Of a stretch of DNA of 64,000 bases, positions 46,440-57,429 are shown piece by piece. Source of the DNA: Zoroaster sp. YZ-2022 (lineage: Eukaryota; Echinodermata; Asteroidea; Forcipulatida; Zoroasteridae). A program made the position numbers and the translations under genes. How positions within the stretch are numbered: position 1 is the first letter of the stretch; every line of letters begins with the position of its first letter. The notes below the pieces were generated by a model, which saw only the letters and a list, made by a program, of their open reading frames with translations, had not been told where the DNA came from and made no database searches. The stretch is taken from assembly GCA_029582265.1 (NCBI GenBank), contig CM055821.1, forward strand, positions 45,451,694 to 45,515,693, given 5' to 3'.

Positions 46440-48628
46440 ACAAATATTAAAGATTTATGTCATGATGTTGAATCTCAACTGGAAAATGTAAACCTTGAAG
46501 ATGGTGAGCTGGATTCTTGTGTCTATTTGAATCTACTGTCCGTAACATCTTGGATGATCATGCTCCGCAAAAAACTCGAACTGTTATACTACAATCTGAA
46601 TCCCCCTGGTTCAATGATGATATCCGTGCTGCAAGGAAAATCCGCCGTCAACTTGAGCGAAGATGGCGTGACAATGGGAAACTTGGAGTACATCGGCAAG
46701 AATACTGTAACCAACGTGATATTGTGAAGAACATGATTAACCAGGCAAAAATAACTCACTACTCATCTCTTGTGGAAGATAGCTCTGGTGATCAGAAAAA
46801 CTCTTTAACATTGTTGAAAAGCTGCTTCATAAACCCAAAGCTCCAGTGCTTCCATCTACACACTCCGATCAGGACCTCGCAAATGCTTTTTCAAACTTTT
46901 TTGTCACAAAAATTGAGAATATCCGTCGTTCTTTTCCCTCAGTACCTGCCATTCTATCACAAACACCATCACGCAAGGATCCACAATGTAGACTGTCCAT
47001 GTTTGAGCCTACTAGTGTTACGGAGATCAAGAAACTCATCATGAAATCGCCATCAAAATCATGTGAACTTGATCCAGTGCCAACTTCGCTAATAAAACAA
47101 AATTGATGTGTTTGCTAAGTATATCACAATTATTGTAAATAGATCTCTTTCTTCCGGTAGTTTCCCTAATAGTCAGAAGGTTGCTCATGTTAAACCACTC
47201 CTAAAGAAACCCAATTTGGACAAGGAAGTTTTCAAAAATTACCGACCAGTAGCGAATTTAAAGTACCTTGGAAAAACAATCGAGCGAGTTGTTTCATCAC
47301 GGATGTCTGACCATGTTCGTGCTAATAACCTGTCGGACACATTTCAGTCAGCCTACAAACCATTTCATGGAACAGAAACTGCTCTTCTTCGCGTCAACAA
47401 TGACATTTTATCTGCCATGGATGAGGGGAAAATCACTCCCGCCTTCAATATCATCTTGGAATACATGACACAGCCCTGGATTGGTGTAATTCCTACCTTT
47501 TAAATAGGCCTCAGCATGTTTGTATTGGTAACGCTATCTCCGAGCCTGTTATTCTTGACTATTCTGTACCCCAAGGCTCTGTACTCGGCCCACAGTGGTT
47601 TACTGTTTATACCTTTCCAGTTCGTGATATCATTTTGAAGTATAATTTAAATTACCATGTCTACGCTGATGACATGCAGCTTTACATTACTTTTAAATCT
47701 TCTCAAGAACCTGCCGATTCCTGCATTAAAACACTGGAGAAATGTATTCAAGAGATTCGAAGTTGGATGAGACAAAACTTCCTGAAATTGAACGATGAAA
47801 AAACAGAATTTGTTCTATTTGGATCACGTCAGCAATTGTCTAAAGTTTCTCTTCCATTTATTACAATTGGTGACTCGCAGATAACCCCCTCATTACATGC
47901 ACGTAATTTGGGTGTTATATTTGACTCGACAATGACTTTAAAACCACATATCTCCAACATTGTTCGCATATCAGCATTTCATATCAGAAATATAAGCCGA
48001 ATAAGGAAATACTTGAATAAAAGTGCTGCTGAACAAATTATACATGCGTTTGTCACATCACGGCTCGATAACGGGAATGCTCTCCTTACGGTCTCCCGCA
48101 GAATCAAATATCTCGCCTTCAGCACATACAAAACACAGCAGCTCGTGTTGTGACTTTGTCCAGAAAGTCATGCCATATCACGCCAATCTTGAAAGAACTG
48201 CACTGGCTTCCTGTTTCACAGAGAATTGTTTTTAAACTTATGCTAATTGTTCACAAATCTTTTAATAACATTGCTCCAATTTATATTTCTGAACTGCTTA
48301 AAGTCTACACTCCATCACGCAATTTGCGCTCCAGCAACATGTCACTCCTAAAGGAACCAACTTCAAAACGGAACTGGGGTGATAGGTCGTTTTCTGTCGC
48401 AGCTCCGAGACTCTGGAATCATCTTCCAACTAAACTCAAATCTTGTCATAGTATAACCAGATTCAAGTCGATGCTTAAAACTCATCTTATGTCAAAACTC
48501 TTCAAAGATGATGTATATTTGTAATTGCATTGTAGGTACATGTATCTCGGTACATAATTTTTTTTCCCCCCATGCTATCATTGTATATTGTTTGTATTCA
48601 TGTTTTTTCTTTGTTTCCGCGCCTTGAT
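46440..48628 (+). mobile_element. L2/CR1-like LINE, truncated and decayed ORF2
   Basis: The pieces, in order, span the region after the endonuclease and the reverse transcriptase: LDDHAPQKTRTV and SPWFNDDIRAARKIRRQLER (46517-47044 frame), LANAFSNFFVTKIENIR and VTEIKKLIMKSPSKSCELDP (46846-47106), KNYRPVANLKYLGKTIERVV and LSDTFQSAYKPFHGTETALL (47108-47503), YADDMQLYITF and LGVIFDSTMTLKPHI (47635-48153), then LKELHWLPVSQRIVFKL and RSFSVAAPRLWNHLP (48150-48524). The stretch that should hold the catalytic AFDT motif is deleted near 47450-47520. Several frameshifts and stops; the 5' half with the endonuclease is absent. The 3' end is interrupted by a hAT-type element, and the tail resumes at 50164. 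Confidence 0.85.
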
Positions 48629-48939
48629 CAGTGTTGTAGTCGAGACCGGATAGTCCGAGACCGAGACCAAGACCGAGACCGGAAGGTCCGAGACCGAGAC
48701 CGAGACCGACCCGTCGAGACCAAGACCGAGACCATGAAGGCCCGAGACCTGCATAAATAAAATTAATAACATAATAAAAGAGTCAAACAAAACTTTATGT
48801 GTGATTTTGTGAACACTTTTATTCTCATGAAAACAAGAAAAAAAAAAACTTTTGCCATTTCTTTGATCAGAAGTTTACATCCATCTAACAAACAAAGAAA
48901 TATTTTATCATTTGTGGCCCATTTTAACGAATACTTTCA

Positions 48940-49090
48940 TTACATTTCAAAAACATCAGCATTCCCAACATCTCTGTGCACAGTCTGGCCCTCGGAAGAC
49001 GTTCCTGCACATGGTATCAATAATCCAGTGATGCCCTGTTGCTTGCTGGTTTCTTTTAGACTTTTCCCTGACTGCAAGTACTCTTCATAC
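48940..49090 (-). CDS. BED-finger protein of the hAT element, terminal exon
   Basis: The acceptor TTGCTTTTTAAAAG precedes G TAT GAA GAG; with the AA that ends the first exon this makes AAG and the text HKAK-YEEYLQSGKSL. The exon encodes 49 residues and ends TAA TGA. The KYEEYL motif directly after a BED finger is common in hAT proteins. The rest (QGITGLLIPCAGTSSEGQ) is polar with no domain known to me. It ends where a full transposase would continue, so this is a finger-only product or a truncated remnant. Confidence 0.55.
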
Positions 49091-49484
49091 CTTTTAAAAA
49101 GCAATAACAAATGATACCTTTAATTAAAACTTAAGAATAAGAAGATCACAAGAAATGGCACAACAAATTTTTAATCTTCACAGATGGGAGGGCAATGCAT
49201 ATAGCAAGAAGCCTAAAACCAAATAAACTTTATTTCACAAGGACATGTCTAAAACCACAATGAATGTGGACTGATGATTGACTTGTAAAGTTCACCCCAT
49301 GTAGATTAGGGGATCCAGCAGGGGAAAACAACATGACTTTACAAAGATTAGTTGATGACAACCCGACCCAGGAAGGAACAAAACGTGTTGTGGCATTTAT
49401 TACTTTAAAAAAGTGGGTGACTCTTATTCATTAAATTTGAATAACAATTTCCAACAATTACAAAATAAATGTAGGCTTACTTAC

Positions 49485-49628
49485 TTGGCTTTGTGCGCCC
49501 GGCTCAAGTGCCTGGTGAATGCCAAACTTGTTCCAGATCGTTCACTTATCCGAGTTGTTTTGGTGCAGAAATTGCACACTGCTGAATGCTTCTTATTCCC
49601 TGCCTTTGTGTCGGTGAATTTTTGTGGT
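49485..49628 (-). CDS. BED zinc-finger exon of the hAT element
   Basis: The exon reads KFTDTKAGNKKHSAVCNFC, then TTRISERSGTSLAFTRHLS, then RAHKAK. It shows the BED pattern CX2C followed by HX4H (HLSRAH), which binds DNA in hAT transposases and derived host proteins. It ends at AA before GTAAGT (a strong donor) and starts after a TTTTAAAG acceptor at 49629-49630. The upstream start codon was not located. The frame fits the terminal exon exactly, giving roughly 97 residues from these two exons. Confidence 0.6.
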
Positions 49629-50163
49629 CTTTAAAACCAAATTTGATTACCGATGAGTTGCTTGACATATTGATTACTTCAATTCAAAACCTCGCGCAAA
49701 AAGTTTACAACTGTATGTGCAGGAAGTACTGGTACACACACACACGAGACCACATGTGAATGCTTAATACAGCGGCGACAGCGTGCGTTCTTTCGAACAG
49801 GTAGTACATGTCACTTACAACTCGATCCCAAGTTTATCGAACCCTAATAAAGCGTGGGGCATGAGTTGATGGTTGGATGACGATCGCACCACAGGGGGCG
49901 GGAAAGAAGGTGCAATCTACTGCAAGTTTGGTAACAAAATGTGAAATCGTTTTACGTTTCAACGGAACCAAATAAAAAAAACAACGAATAATCGATTATT
50001 TTCATGTGTTGCAAAGTGGTTAAAAAGGCTGGTCTCGACACGAGACCAGTCAAATCTTCGAGACCAGAGAGGTCCGAGACCGAGACCAAGACCGAGACCA
50101 CAGGGTATCGAGACCGAGACCAAGACCGAGACCAGGAAAAACCGGTCTCGAGACCTACAACAG

Positions 50164-50210
50164 GGTGGATATGTGTGCGCTAAAAATCTTTATTATTATT
50201 ATTATTATTA
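50164..50210 (+). mobile_element. LINE 3' tail (continuation)
   Basis: GGTGGATATGTGTGCGCTAA followed by AAATCTTTATT and (ATT)n. It matches the SINE tail GTTGGTGGATACGTGCGCTA…(ATT)n in this window. Confidence 0.7.
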
Positions 50211-50218
50211 AATAATAA

Positions 50219-50555
50219 CCCTAACCCCTGGGTATTCTGGCTAGGAACCTTCCTGAACCCTAAACCCCTATAGTGATTCTGGCTAGGAACTTTCTTTAAC
50301 CCTAATCACCTAGGTATTCTGGCTAGGAGCCTTCCTGAATCCTCCAAAATCCATCAAGGTGCACTTTTGGAAACATGCCCTTATCTTCAAAATGCACCGT
50401 GCATATTCGTTGCTCTTTCATATTCAGCACTTACGGCCTGTACTTCTTGCCAGGTAGTAATTTTGTCCCATTTGAAGAGGCGGAAGTACCAGTGCTGAAT
50501 TTTTCCCCAAAAGTGCCCCTTGGAAGAGAGTTTGCAGGATTTGGGGTGGTTAGGG
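50219..50555 (+). mobile_element. TTAA-type element, CCCTAACCCCTGGG family, copy 1
   Basis: Ends CCCTAACCCCTGGG and GGGGTGGTTAGGG; flanks are ATAA on the left and TTTTAA on the right, so the target is changed by mutation. A 5' tandem of about 60 bp (GGTATTCTGGCTAGGAACC) occurs three times. Confidence 0.7.
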
Positions 50556-50665
50556 TTTTAATGAAAAAATAATTTTCCTCCTGCTGATGTATTTGGTAAT
50601 TGCGTGAACCTCATTTACTGTTGTCATTTGCGATTACTTTATTTCTAATGTAACGTCATCTTTAA

Positions 50666-51294
50666 CCAGTTGACGTCGGGAATATTTATTTTTTTCCGGT
50701 CCCCCGTGCGGGTTTATTTTCAGTGAAAAATCTGAAAAAATTTCTAGCCATTAATAATTTTTTTTGTCAATGAAACTAAGTTCGGACACCCAAATAAACA
50801 CCTTTACTCATTGACATTTTGATAATTAAATGGCTAGTTTTTTATTTACGGTTGTGTTTGTTCAGCACAATTAGACCGTTGGCAAGCCCCGATGCAACGG
50901 CCTATTAGCGACCAGCGCCCTGTCGAAAAGACGGCATACCTGGAGAGAGATCGAATGCCTCATAAACAATGGATATAAATCCCTCTTTACAAATCCCTGG
51001 CTGGTACGTCAAAGGAACAGGTCTTGGATAAAGGGATTAGGCAAAAATCAACGAAAAGAGTGAACTCGTTCAGTATTTGCAGTGCATTTTGTCCGGGACC
51101 ACCGAACCGTGACCCCATGGACTCCGAGAAACGATTGCGTGTGTACAAGTCAGCCGCCACGACGGCACGCCACGTGTGGCGTGTTGACAAGTCTCCCGGT
51201 GACACACACAAAAATCGGAATGCGTGTTTAGACGCTCTCCAATCCGCTGTCCAAAAAAAAAATGCGTGTATACACGGCCTCCGAAGCGAACTGG
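50666..51294 (+). mobile_element. TTAA-flanked element, CCAGTTCGCGTCGGG family, long copy 3
   Basis: TTAA at 50662-50665 and 51295-51298. At 629 bp it is more than twice the size of the other copies; the extra interior (50720-51220) may represent a less deleted form, but no transposase is recognised in it. Confidence 0.8.
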
Positions 51295-51584
51295 TTAATC
51301 TTGCCATTACCAAATCGACGACTAAGGCTTTTAGATCTAGATGTGTGAATGAATATGACCTACATGTATATGGTTATAAATTAGGTCAGGAAATGGCTGG
51401 GGGTTGTATGGATTATGGGACCACATACTAATGAGAGAATGCCTAATGGCTAGAATAAGCCGACAGTAGAAAAAAATTATGATAATCGCAGCATGCATTA
51501 ACAACTGAACTTTTTGCCACGTTCCAACATGTCAATAAGTCATGCAGTAATGCTTACTGTTGAGAGATGCCTATATCACCTTCT

Positions 51585-51795
51585 CGATTGCCCTGGGCCC
51601 AGGGTAGGGCAATCCCTACACACTGTTAGCGAGGGGGCAGCTGTGCTTAACAATCCCAGGTACTTACCCCATTCACATGGTACTCAACAGAACTACCCCC
51701 AAAGGGATGCAAGGCCGAGTCGACCCCACCGGGATTCGAACATAGGCCTTGTGATTACAGGTCAAGTGCTCTACCAACTGAGCTACATTTTTTCC
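51585..51795 (-). mobile_element. Second tRNA-derived SINE family
   Basis: Minus strand: GTAGCTCAGTTGGTAGAGCA (A box) and ATGTTCGAATCCCGG (B box), then a body containing GGTAAGTACCTGGGATTG and GGGCCCAGGGCAATCG. The anticodon stem does not pair, so it is not a functional tRNA. It lies about 360 bases from a FEZ exon. Confidence 0.6.
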
Positions 51796-52158
51796 CTGGT
51801 CAACATGGCTGATAACGTTAGCATTACAGAAAAAATGAAAGTTGATACGGTCCGGGTGTCGCTACTACTGTCTGAATAGCAAAAGCCATGTATGGGCCCA
51901 TGGTGGGTGCCCAACGGGTGAAAATATTAACAAGTGAATTTGGCAAGTCTAACAGTATTCATGTGTGCACCGAGCATATAATACGTCCTTCCTGATACTG
52001 ACCATATACTTAGTATTCCGCGGTACAAGGACAATTACGTTTGGGAAAACGCCTAATTTATGTGTAGTGCCAAAGATGAGATATTGAGTGCTATATTAGA
52101 CAACCTTTAACACGAAGGAGACACACATAACCAACCGCTATGGCATAGTCATACTTAC

Positions 52159-52234
52159 TTTTAGTGACTTTCTGCAACATGTTGACGTCAGGCTGACCGG
52201 TTCCCTTGTGATAAGGTATCCTAGTAGTCAAGTA
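52159..52234 (-). CDS. fez: FEZ/UNC-76 family, short penultimate exon
   Basis: The acceptor TTTTGTCATTTTCAG ends at 52235; the donor is GTAAGT (52158-52153). The 76-bp exon encodes YLTTRIPYHKGTGQPDVNML then QKVTK plus one base. The family signature at this place is YLxTVIPYEKK…LQxLTK. It starts in phase 0, matching the phase-0 end of exon 57082-57326, and ends with one base, matching the two-base start of the exon at 31922. In vertebrates a linker precedes YLNTVIPY; here none was found between 52235 and 57081, so the linker seems short. Confidence 0.88.
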
Positions 52235-52335
52235 CTGAAAATGACAAAACAATAAATAGATTCAAAACCATGTGAATGGAACTTTTCAAACAAATAAATG
52301 CTCATTTCATTGGTGTATGGTTGATAGTATAACGT

Positions 52336-52680
52336 GTCATGGCGGAGTGGTTTAGTGCATGGGATTTGTGTTCTGATGGCAGAGTCCTCAGAATGTAGGT
52401 TCGAATCCTGACTGTGACCATGGTACTTGTTTCCTTGAGCAAGACGCTTAACTGTACATTGCTTATCTCTACCCAGGAATACAGGGTATCTGTGAGGGTA
52501 GAGGCTGATATTGTGTTTGAAAAAACCTCCAGAGCACTGTGGTAGCCCAGAGCTGTATACACCCCAGGGAGCTGAGAAGCATAACAGAAATGATTTTGGC
52601 CAAGAGACCAGGGGTAATATGTAAAACACATTGAGACATTATTTAGAATGCGCTATATAATTAAAATATTATTACTGTAT
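52336..52680 (+). mobile_element. tRNA-derived SINE, diverged copy
   Basis: Head TGGCGGAGTGGTTTAGTGCA, B box GGTTCGAATCCTG, core CTTGAGCAAGACGCTTAACT, tail near GCGCTATATAATTAAAATATTATT. Its body differs from the other copies, so it is an older subfamily. Confidence 0.75.
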
Positions 52681-52689
52681 TATTTATAA

Positions 52690-53426
52690 TAAAAAAAAAA
52701 ATAATAATAATAATAATTTAAAAAAAATAATAATAAAAAAAAAATCGCTTGAAATATTTCTGTCTTGGGTTTCAATAACATTTTCTGTCATCAGAAGACA
52801 GAAAATAAATGCTGGAATGAATACAAATAAAATGAAACTATTAAAGGCTGGTTTTCATACATACAGTGTAATTTGCCAAATACAAGCTTTAAGATCATTC
52901 AAAAGTATTTCAAGGATGGGCCCCAGTTATAATACAGAATGTAGACCTCTTGAAATATTTGCAAATTCCTTAGTGTAGGTATGTGGCATGACAAATATAA
53001 TTGATGACTCCTCCTGTGAATCTAAGGCACCTGTATGTAATGACATGAACGCCGGACTGACTTCTAGCAGGTGTGAATGCGCGCATTGACCAAATGAACC
53101 TGTGCAAGGACTGACCCTCGTTAGACCCGTCCTTGCCGACTACTAATCAGTTTGTAAATTGGGTTCGCTTTGACGCATTCAGAATTGTCAAGTAAGATTT
53201 ATGATACAGTCTTCGTCATATGGATGAAGAAGAGCTCATGATTATGACCTACAAAACTATCTTTTTTTGAAACGATTGATTCTAACTGAATCTAAATATC
53301 TTTGAATCACTCTATTTTCCTTGCAAAAGAGAAGAAGATCACTTCAAAATGAAATCTGATATTTTATTACCAAAAAAGGTTTAATATTCTTTCTTTCTAC
53401 TATGATAACAGCAATGTACAGATTAA
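52690..53426. other. FEZ intron sequence
   Basis: An A/T simple-sequence block (52690-52745) and otherwise nothing recognised. Confidence 0.4.
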
Positions 53427-53879
53427 CCCTAACCTTCCCAAATCCTCCCAAATCCTCTTTGCTAAAGTGAAGGATTTTGAAGGATTGAGGTTACATGCTA
53501 CATGCTCTTTGCCAAAGTGAAGGATTTTGGAGGATTGAGGTTACATGCTACATCCTCTTTGCTAAAGTGAAGGATTTTGGAGGATTGAGGTCATTAGGCA
53601 TACTTGCCTTTCCATGGTACATGTACATCCATGTTTGTTGTAGTGATTGCAAGGTCAGTGCTTGGGTCAGTGGACACTGTTTATTGCTCCGTGCATGCAG
53701 GGAGGGTCCCTGGCCATGTACATGTATCACAGATTAGAAACACATGTGTGCATACATGTCATGTGCTTGCTTTACTACTGAAGGATTTTGGAGGATTCAG
53801 GTTATGTGTAAGCAAATGGGCCTAGGGAGTTAGGAAGGATTCAGGTCATGTGTAAGCAAATGGGCCTAGGGAGTTAGGG
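53427..53879 (+). mobile_element. TTAA-flanked element, CCCTAACCTTCCC family, copy 3
   Basis: TTAA at 53423-53426; at the right GTTAGGG is followed by TTTAA (one extra T). Two copies of the 43-bp unit and three copies of the GTGAAGGATTTTGGAGGATT block. Confidence 0.8.
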
Positions 53880-54364
53880 TTTAAAAAAAAAATAATAATA
53901 AATAATAATAAATTACATGAAATATGTATCTTTAAAGCTACACCAATTATGCAAACATACATTCAATTCATCAAATTGCTTACACCAACAGCGTACATAA
54001 TAGATTCATTAATTGCTTTAAGGTGATTACCATTTCGGATGGGCAAAAGTATTTTTAGAATGAAATTTGATCGGGAGAAAATGCCTCTCATGAAGACGTC
54101 CACTGAAGGACCGTTGACTGGGGTCCCTTGAGTAAAATCCTATATGAATAATATGGAACTTTGACAAAGGTGCTAGCTGTGCTAATACGATCATGTACAC
54201 AGTGGATAACATGTCCATGCATTTATATATCAAATACATGTATAGTATTACAGCATAGAGAAATTAAAACACAACAAAGAAAATGTTAACAATAACAAAA
54301 CTACAAATAAAAAATATTATTAATAAAAAATACCTATTATGAGTTCCTTTACTATGATCATTAA

Positions 54365-54636
54365 CCCTTACCCCCTAGGTATTCTGGATAGGAACCTTCC
54401 TGAATCCTCCAAAAATCCATCAGTGCACTTTTGGAAACATGCCCTTATATTCAAAATGCACCATGCATTTTCGTTGATCTTTCATATTCAGCACTTGTGG
54501 CCTGTACTTCTTGCCAGGTAGTAATTTTGCCCCATTTGGAGAGGTGAAAGTACCAGTTTCCAACAGTACTGAATTTTTCCAAAAAGTGCCCCTTGGGGGA
54601 TTTTGGAGGATTTTGCAGGATTTGGGGTGGTTAAGG
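54365..54636 (+). mobile_element. TTAA-flanked element, CCCTAACCCCTGGG family, copy 2
   Basis: TTAA at 54361-54364 and 54637-54640. Ends CCCTTACCCCCTAGG and GGGGTGGTTAAGG. It shares GTGCACTTTTGGAAACATGC and CTGTACTTCTTGCCAGGTAG with the copy at 50219. Confidence 0.8.
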
Positions 54637-54899
54637 TTAATTCAAACTTACATTTCAAACCTAGCAGGTTCTTTCTCAAAGGCAAAATGGACGAATTACA
54701 TATATATACATACATACATAAACACAAGAGTGAGCAGAAGTTATTCAGATGTGAAATGAACATAAAAGAAACTAGATATAAGTTTTTGTCACAACAAAAA
54801 CAAGGTGTTCGGTTGAAGTTAAAATGGTTACGTCATCAATTCGAAGTGTTGGAGAAGTCAAATGTTAACGTCTGTTGAAGTTCTCGTGAGAAGTTTATT

Positions 54900-55735
54900 T
54901 GAATACAATACAATACTGAATTTAGAAATTATTTTAATATTAAACTTTGACTTCCGGTTTGGACAGGAAGTAAGGTCAAATTGGGGTCACCTTTGTGTAA
55001 ATACTTTTGACAATTAACAATCTGTACAATGGTACAAAAATGTCAATTTACCTCCTGTGGTTGTTGAGATATGATTATTTTAATATTAAACTTTCACTTC
55101 CGGTTTGGACAGGAAGTAAGGTCAAATTAGTATAAATATTTTTTGACAATTAACGATCTGTATAATGGTAAAAAATTTGTGACTTTACCTCTTGTGGTTG
55201 TTGAGAAATGATTTTTTGAAAATATTAAACCTTGACTTCCGGTTTGGACAGGAAGTAAGGTCAAATTGGGGTCACCTTTGTGTAAATATTTTTCGACAAT
55301 TAACAATCTGTATAATGGTACAAAAATTGTGAATTTACCTCTTGTGGTTGTTGAGATATGATTTTTTTTAAATATTAAACTTTGACTTCCGGTTTGGACA
55401 GGAAGTAAGGTCAAATTGGGGTCACCTTTTTGTAAATATTTTTTGACAATTAACGATCTGTACAATGGTACAAAAATTTAGATTTTACCTCTTGTGGTTG
55501 TTGAGATATGATTTTTTTTAAATGTTAAACTTTGACTTCCGGTTTGGACAGGAAGTAAGGTCAAATTGGGGTTATGTTTTTGTAAATATTTTTCGACAAT
55601 TAACAATCTATACAATAGTGCAAAAAATGTTCATTTACCTGTTGTGGTTGTTGAGATATGATTTTTTTAAATATTAAACTTTGACTTCCGGTTTGGACAG
55701 GAAGTAAGGTCAAATCGGGGTCACTCACAACTGGA
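54900..55735. repeat. 149-bp tandem repeat, about 5.5 copies
   Basis: The mark CTTCCGGTTTGGACAGGAAG occurs near 54951, 55236, 55386, 55536 and 55685, with a variant (CACTTCCGG) at 55095. Spacing is 139-150 bases. Each unit also has GTTGTTGAGATATGATT. Confidence 0.9.
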
Positions 55736-55751
55736 GTTTCATCTACATGTA

Positions 55752-56411
55752 CCGTATTTTCCTGCGTATAAGACGCTCGGTGTATAAGGCGCATTACCCC
55801 AGAATCGGGGGAATGTGATTAAAGTGTCAACGTACAAGGCGCACCGCCATATAAGGCGCACCATGACCGCTCAGTAGTGCAGTGCAGTGCATGCCAGAAG
55901 CGCTATAGCACGACCATGCCGCCACCACCACGCGCGCGTCGTACTAGGAAAGTAGTCTGGTTGCGGCCCAAGTGATCCCGCGGTGTTGTGCGTAATACAC
56001 TGTGATTAATAATCGAGGTGAAAAACAGACACGGCAAAAGTTGACAACCTTGCACACATCGCATAGAGACTTAGTCATTAGAAAGCGTTGTAGATAAAAA
56101 TGCGCGATCGTGTACGATGTTGGGCATGCTATTTTCAGAAACAGGGGAATTCTGCTTTTGGTATGCGTCACACGAGTGAGGTCTTTCGTGAGTATTATTT
56201 ACGGTGAATGAATGCATGAAAATCTTGCTAACGACCTTCATTGGAAAACACACGCTTTGTTAGGTTGAGGTCCACCGAAAGTTACACAAGCGGTAATCAT
56301 CACTTTGATCTCAAGCGACACCAGATAAGGCGCACCGTTAGATAAGACGCAGTGACGTTTTCGTACCTTTGAAAGTCAGATAAGCCGCGTCTTATACGCA
56401 GGAAAATACGG
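55752..56411. mobile_element. 660-bp element with perfect 25-bp inverted ends, TA-flanked
   Basis: Left CCGTATTTTCCTGCGTATAA then GACGC; right end is its exact inverse; TA at 55750-55751 and 56412-56413. Subterminal TATAAGGCGCA motifs recur inside both ends. No transposase. End type suggests a Tc1/mariner-like or other TA-targeting group. Confidence 0.8.
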
Positions 56412-57081
56412 TACTTGTTAAGTTCTAAGTACATGCCAAGTTTCAAGTTCATGTGAAGTTTGCAAGTATGTTTTTGTTTGCGGACAAGATGGGGGAGAAG
56501 GAGAAGAAGAAGAAGAAGAAGAAGTAAAAAAAAAATTAAAAAAATTAAAAACCGAACAAAAACAATAGGTGTTTCGGGTACATACCCGAACACCTAAAAA
56601 ATACAAAAAAGCAGAGTCAGGTACTGGTCCTGGGACTGGACACAAGAGGGATTACTCATGAATGCATAGAGGTACAGTACCCGGAGTTTTTGGCGGGAAG
56701 AGATTATTGAACATTATTTTCTTCAGTGTGACAGCACCTCCAGCAATCTAATTTCTAATGATAATTGATATCATCATCAGTGTTACACAAAGTTTTACAT
56801 GTACATGAAAATTTGATTTTGAAAGAACCAACAGTTAACCAACAAAAAAACAAACAAGAAAACAACTCAAAAACAGAGCGGGCAGTCAAAAATACCAGTC
56901 AAAAACGGTCGACTCATTTTGACCTGTAAATGTACTTACTTCACGTAAAGGTTTGACAGTGTTTGACTTTTAAGTGCACTCGATATACCTTGACAAGTAT
57001 ATCCACATTTTGTCTGACTTTGACCCTTTTAGTAGTAGGAGGGTCAAACCAACTAAAAGCCTGATGACTAACGGCTCTTAC
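56412..57081. other. FEZ intron sequence with a (GAA)n run
   Basis: (GAA)n/(AAG)n at about 56500-56524. A short inverted repeat, TGTTTCGGGTACATACCCGAACACC, is best described as arms of about 10 bases around GTACAT at 56570-56597. No gene recognised. Confidence 0.5.
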
Positions 57082-57326
57082 CATGCCTGGTTCCACGCTG
57101 TTCTTTCCCTTCTTCTTACTAGTCGTCTGCGGTTGTTTCTTGAATCCTTTGATCTTGTTCTGAACGGCAACCAGCGCAGAGATGAATTGATTTTTCATCT
57201 CCTTCTCATAGTACAGGTCCTCGCGAAGAGCTAGTTCCGTGACCAAGGCTTCTGAGTAATCCTTCACAGTAGCCTCCAAATCCTCCAAGAGTTCATTCAA
57301 TTCCGACAGTGACATGCACTTTAATT
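57082..57326 (-). CDS. fez: FEZ/UNC-76 family, coiled-coil exon
   Basis: The acceptor TTATCGTCTTGTCTACAG ends next to 57326; the donor is ATG before GTAAGA (57081-57076). The 245-bp exon encodes MSLSELNELLEDLEATVKD, then YSEALVTELALREDLYYEKE, then MKNQFISALVAVQNKIKG, ending KKKGKNSVEPGM. This matches the coiled-coil core of FEZ1/FEZ2/UNC-76 (SELxELLxxVExxIRDxSEELVQQLAxRDELEFEKEVKNSFIxxLIEVQNK). FEZ proteins link kinesin-1 to cargo and support axon growth and vesicle transport. The exon starts two bases into a codon, so an upstream exon must exist; none was recognised between 57327 and 64000, and the N-terminal half is probably outside the window. Confidence 0.92.
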
Positions 57327-57429
57327 CTGTAGACAAGACGATAAAAAATACAATGTTAGTGTATAAAGAAGTTGTATACATGTGTAGATCTAAGTAAACA
57401 ATGCACACAGTATGTCCACTTTGAACTTA

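Larger units (their letters stand above)
48629..50164 (-). mobile_element. hAT-type element inserted in the LINE 3' end
   Basis: Left terminus CAGTGTTGTAGTCGAGACCG, right terminus GGTCTCGAGACCTACAACAG. Subterminal (GAGACC/AAGACC)n arrays lie inside both ends (48640-48750 and 50030-50150). It interrupts the LINE tail: CGCCTTGATCAG on the left and GGATATGTGTGCGCTA on the right. An 8-bp duplication could not be matched. It carries a two-exon BED-finger frame on the minus strand but no DDE/RNase-H-like transposase domain, so it is non-autonomous. Confidence 0.7.

Noticed and set aside
51024..51431. 135-codon plus frame across 51.0-51.4 kb
   Set aside because: Most of it lies in a TTAA-flanked repeat whose other copies are much shorter and non-coding.
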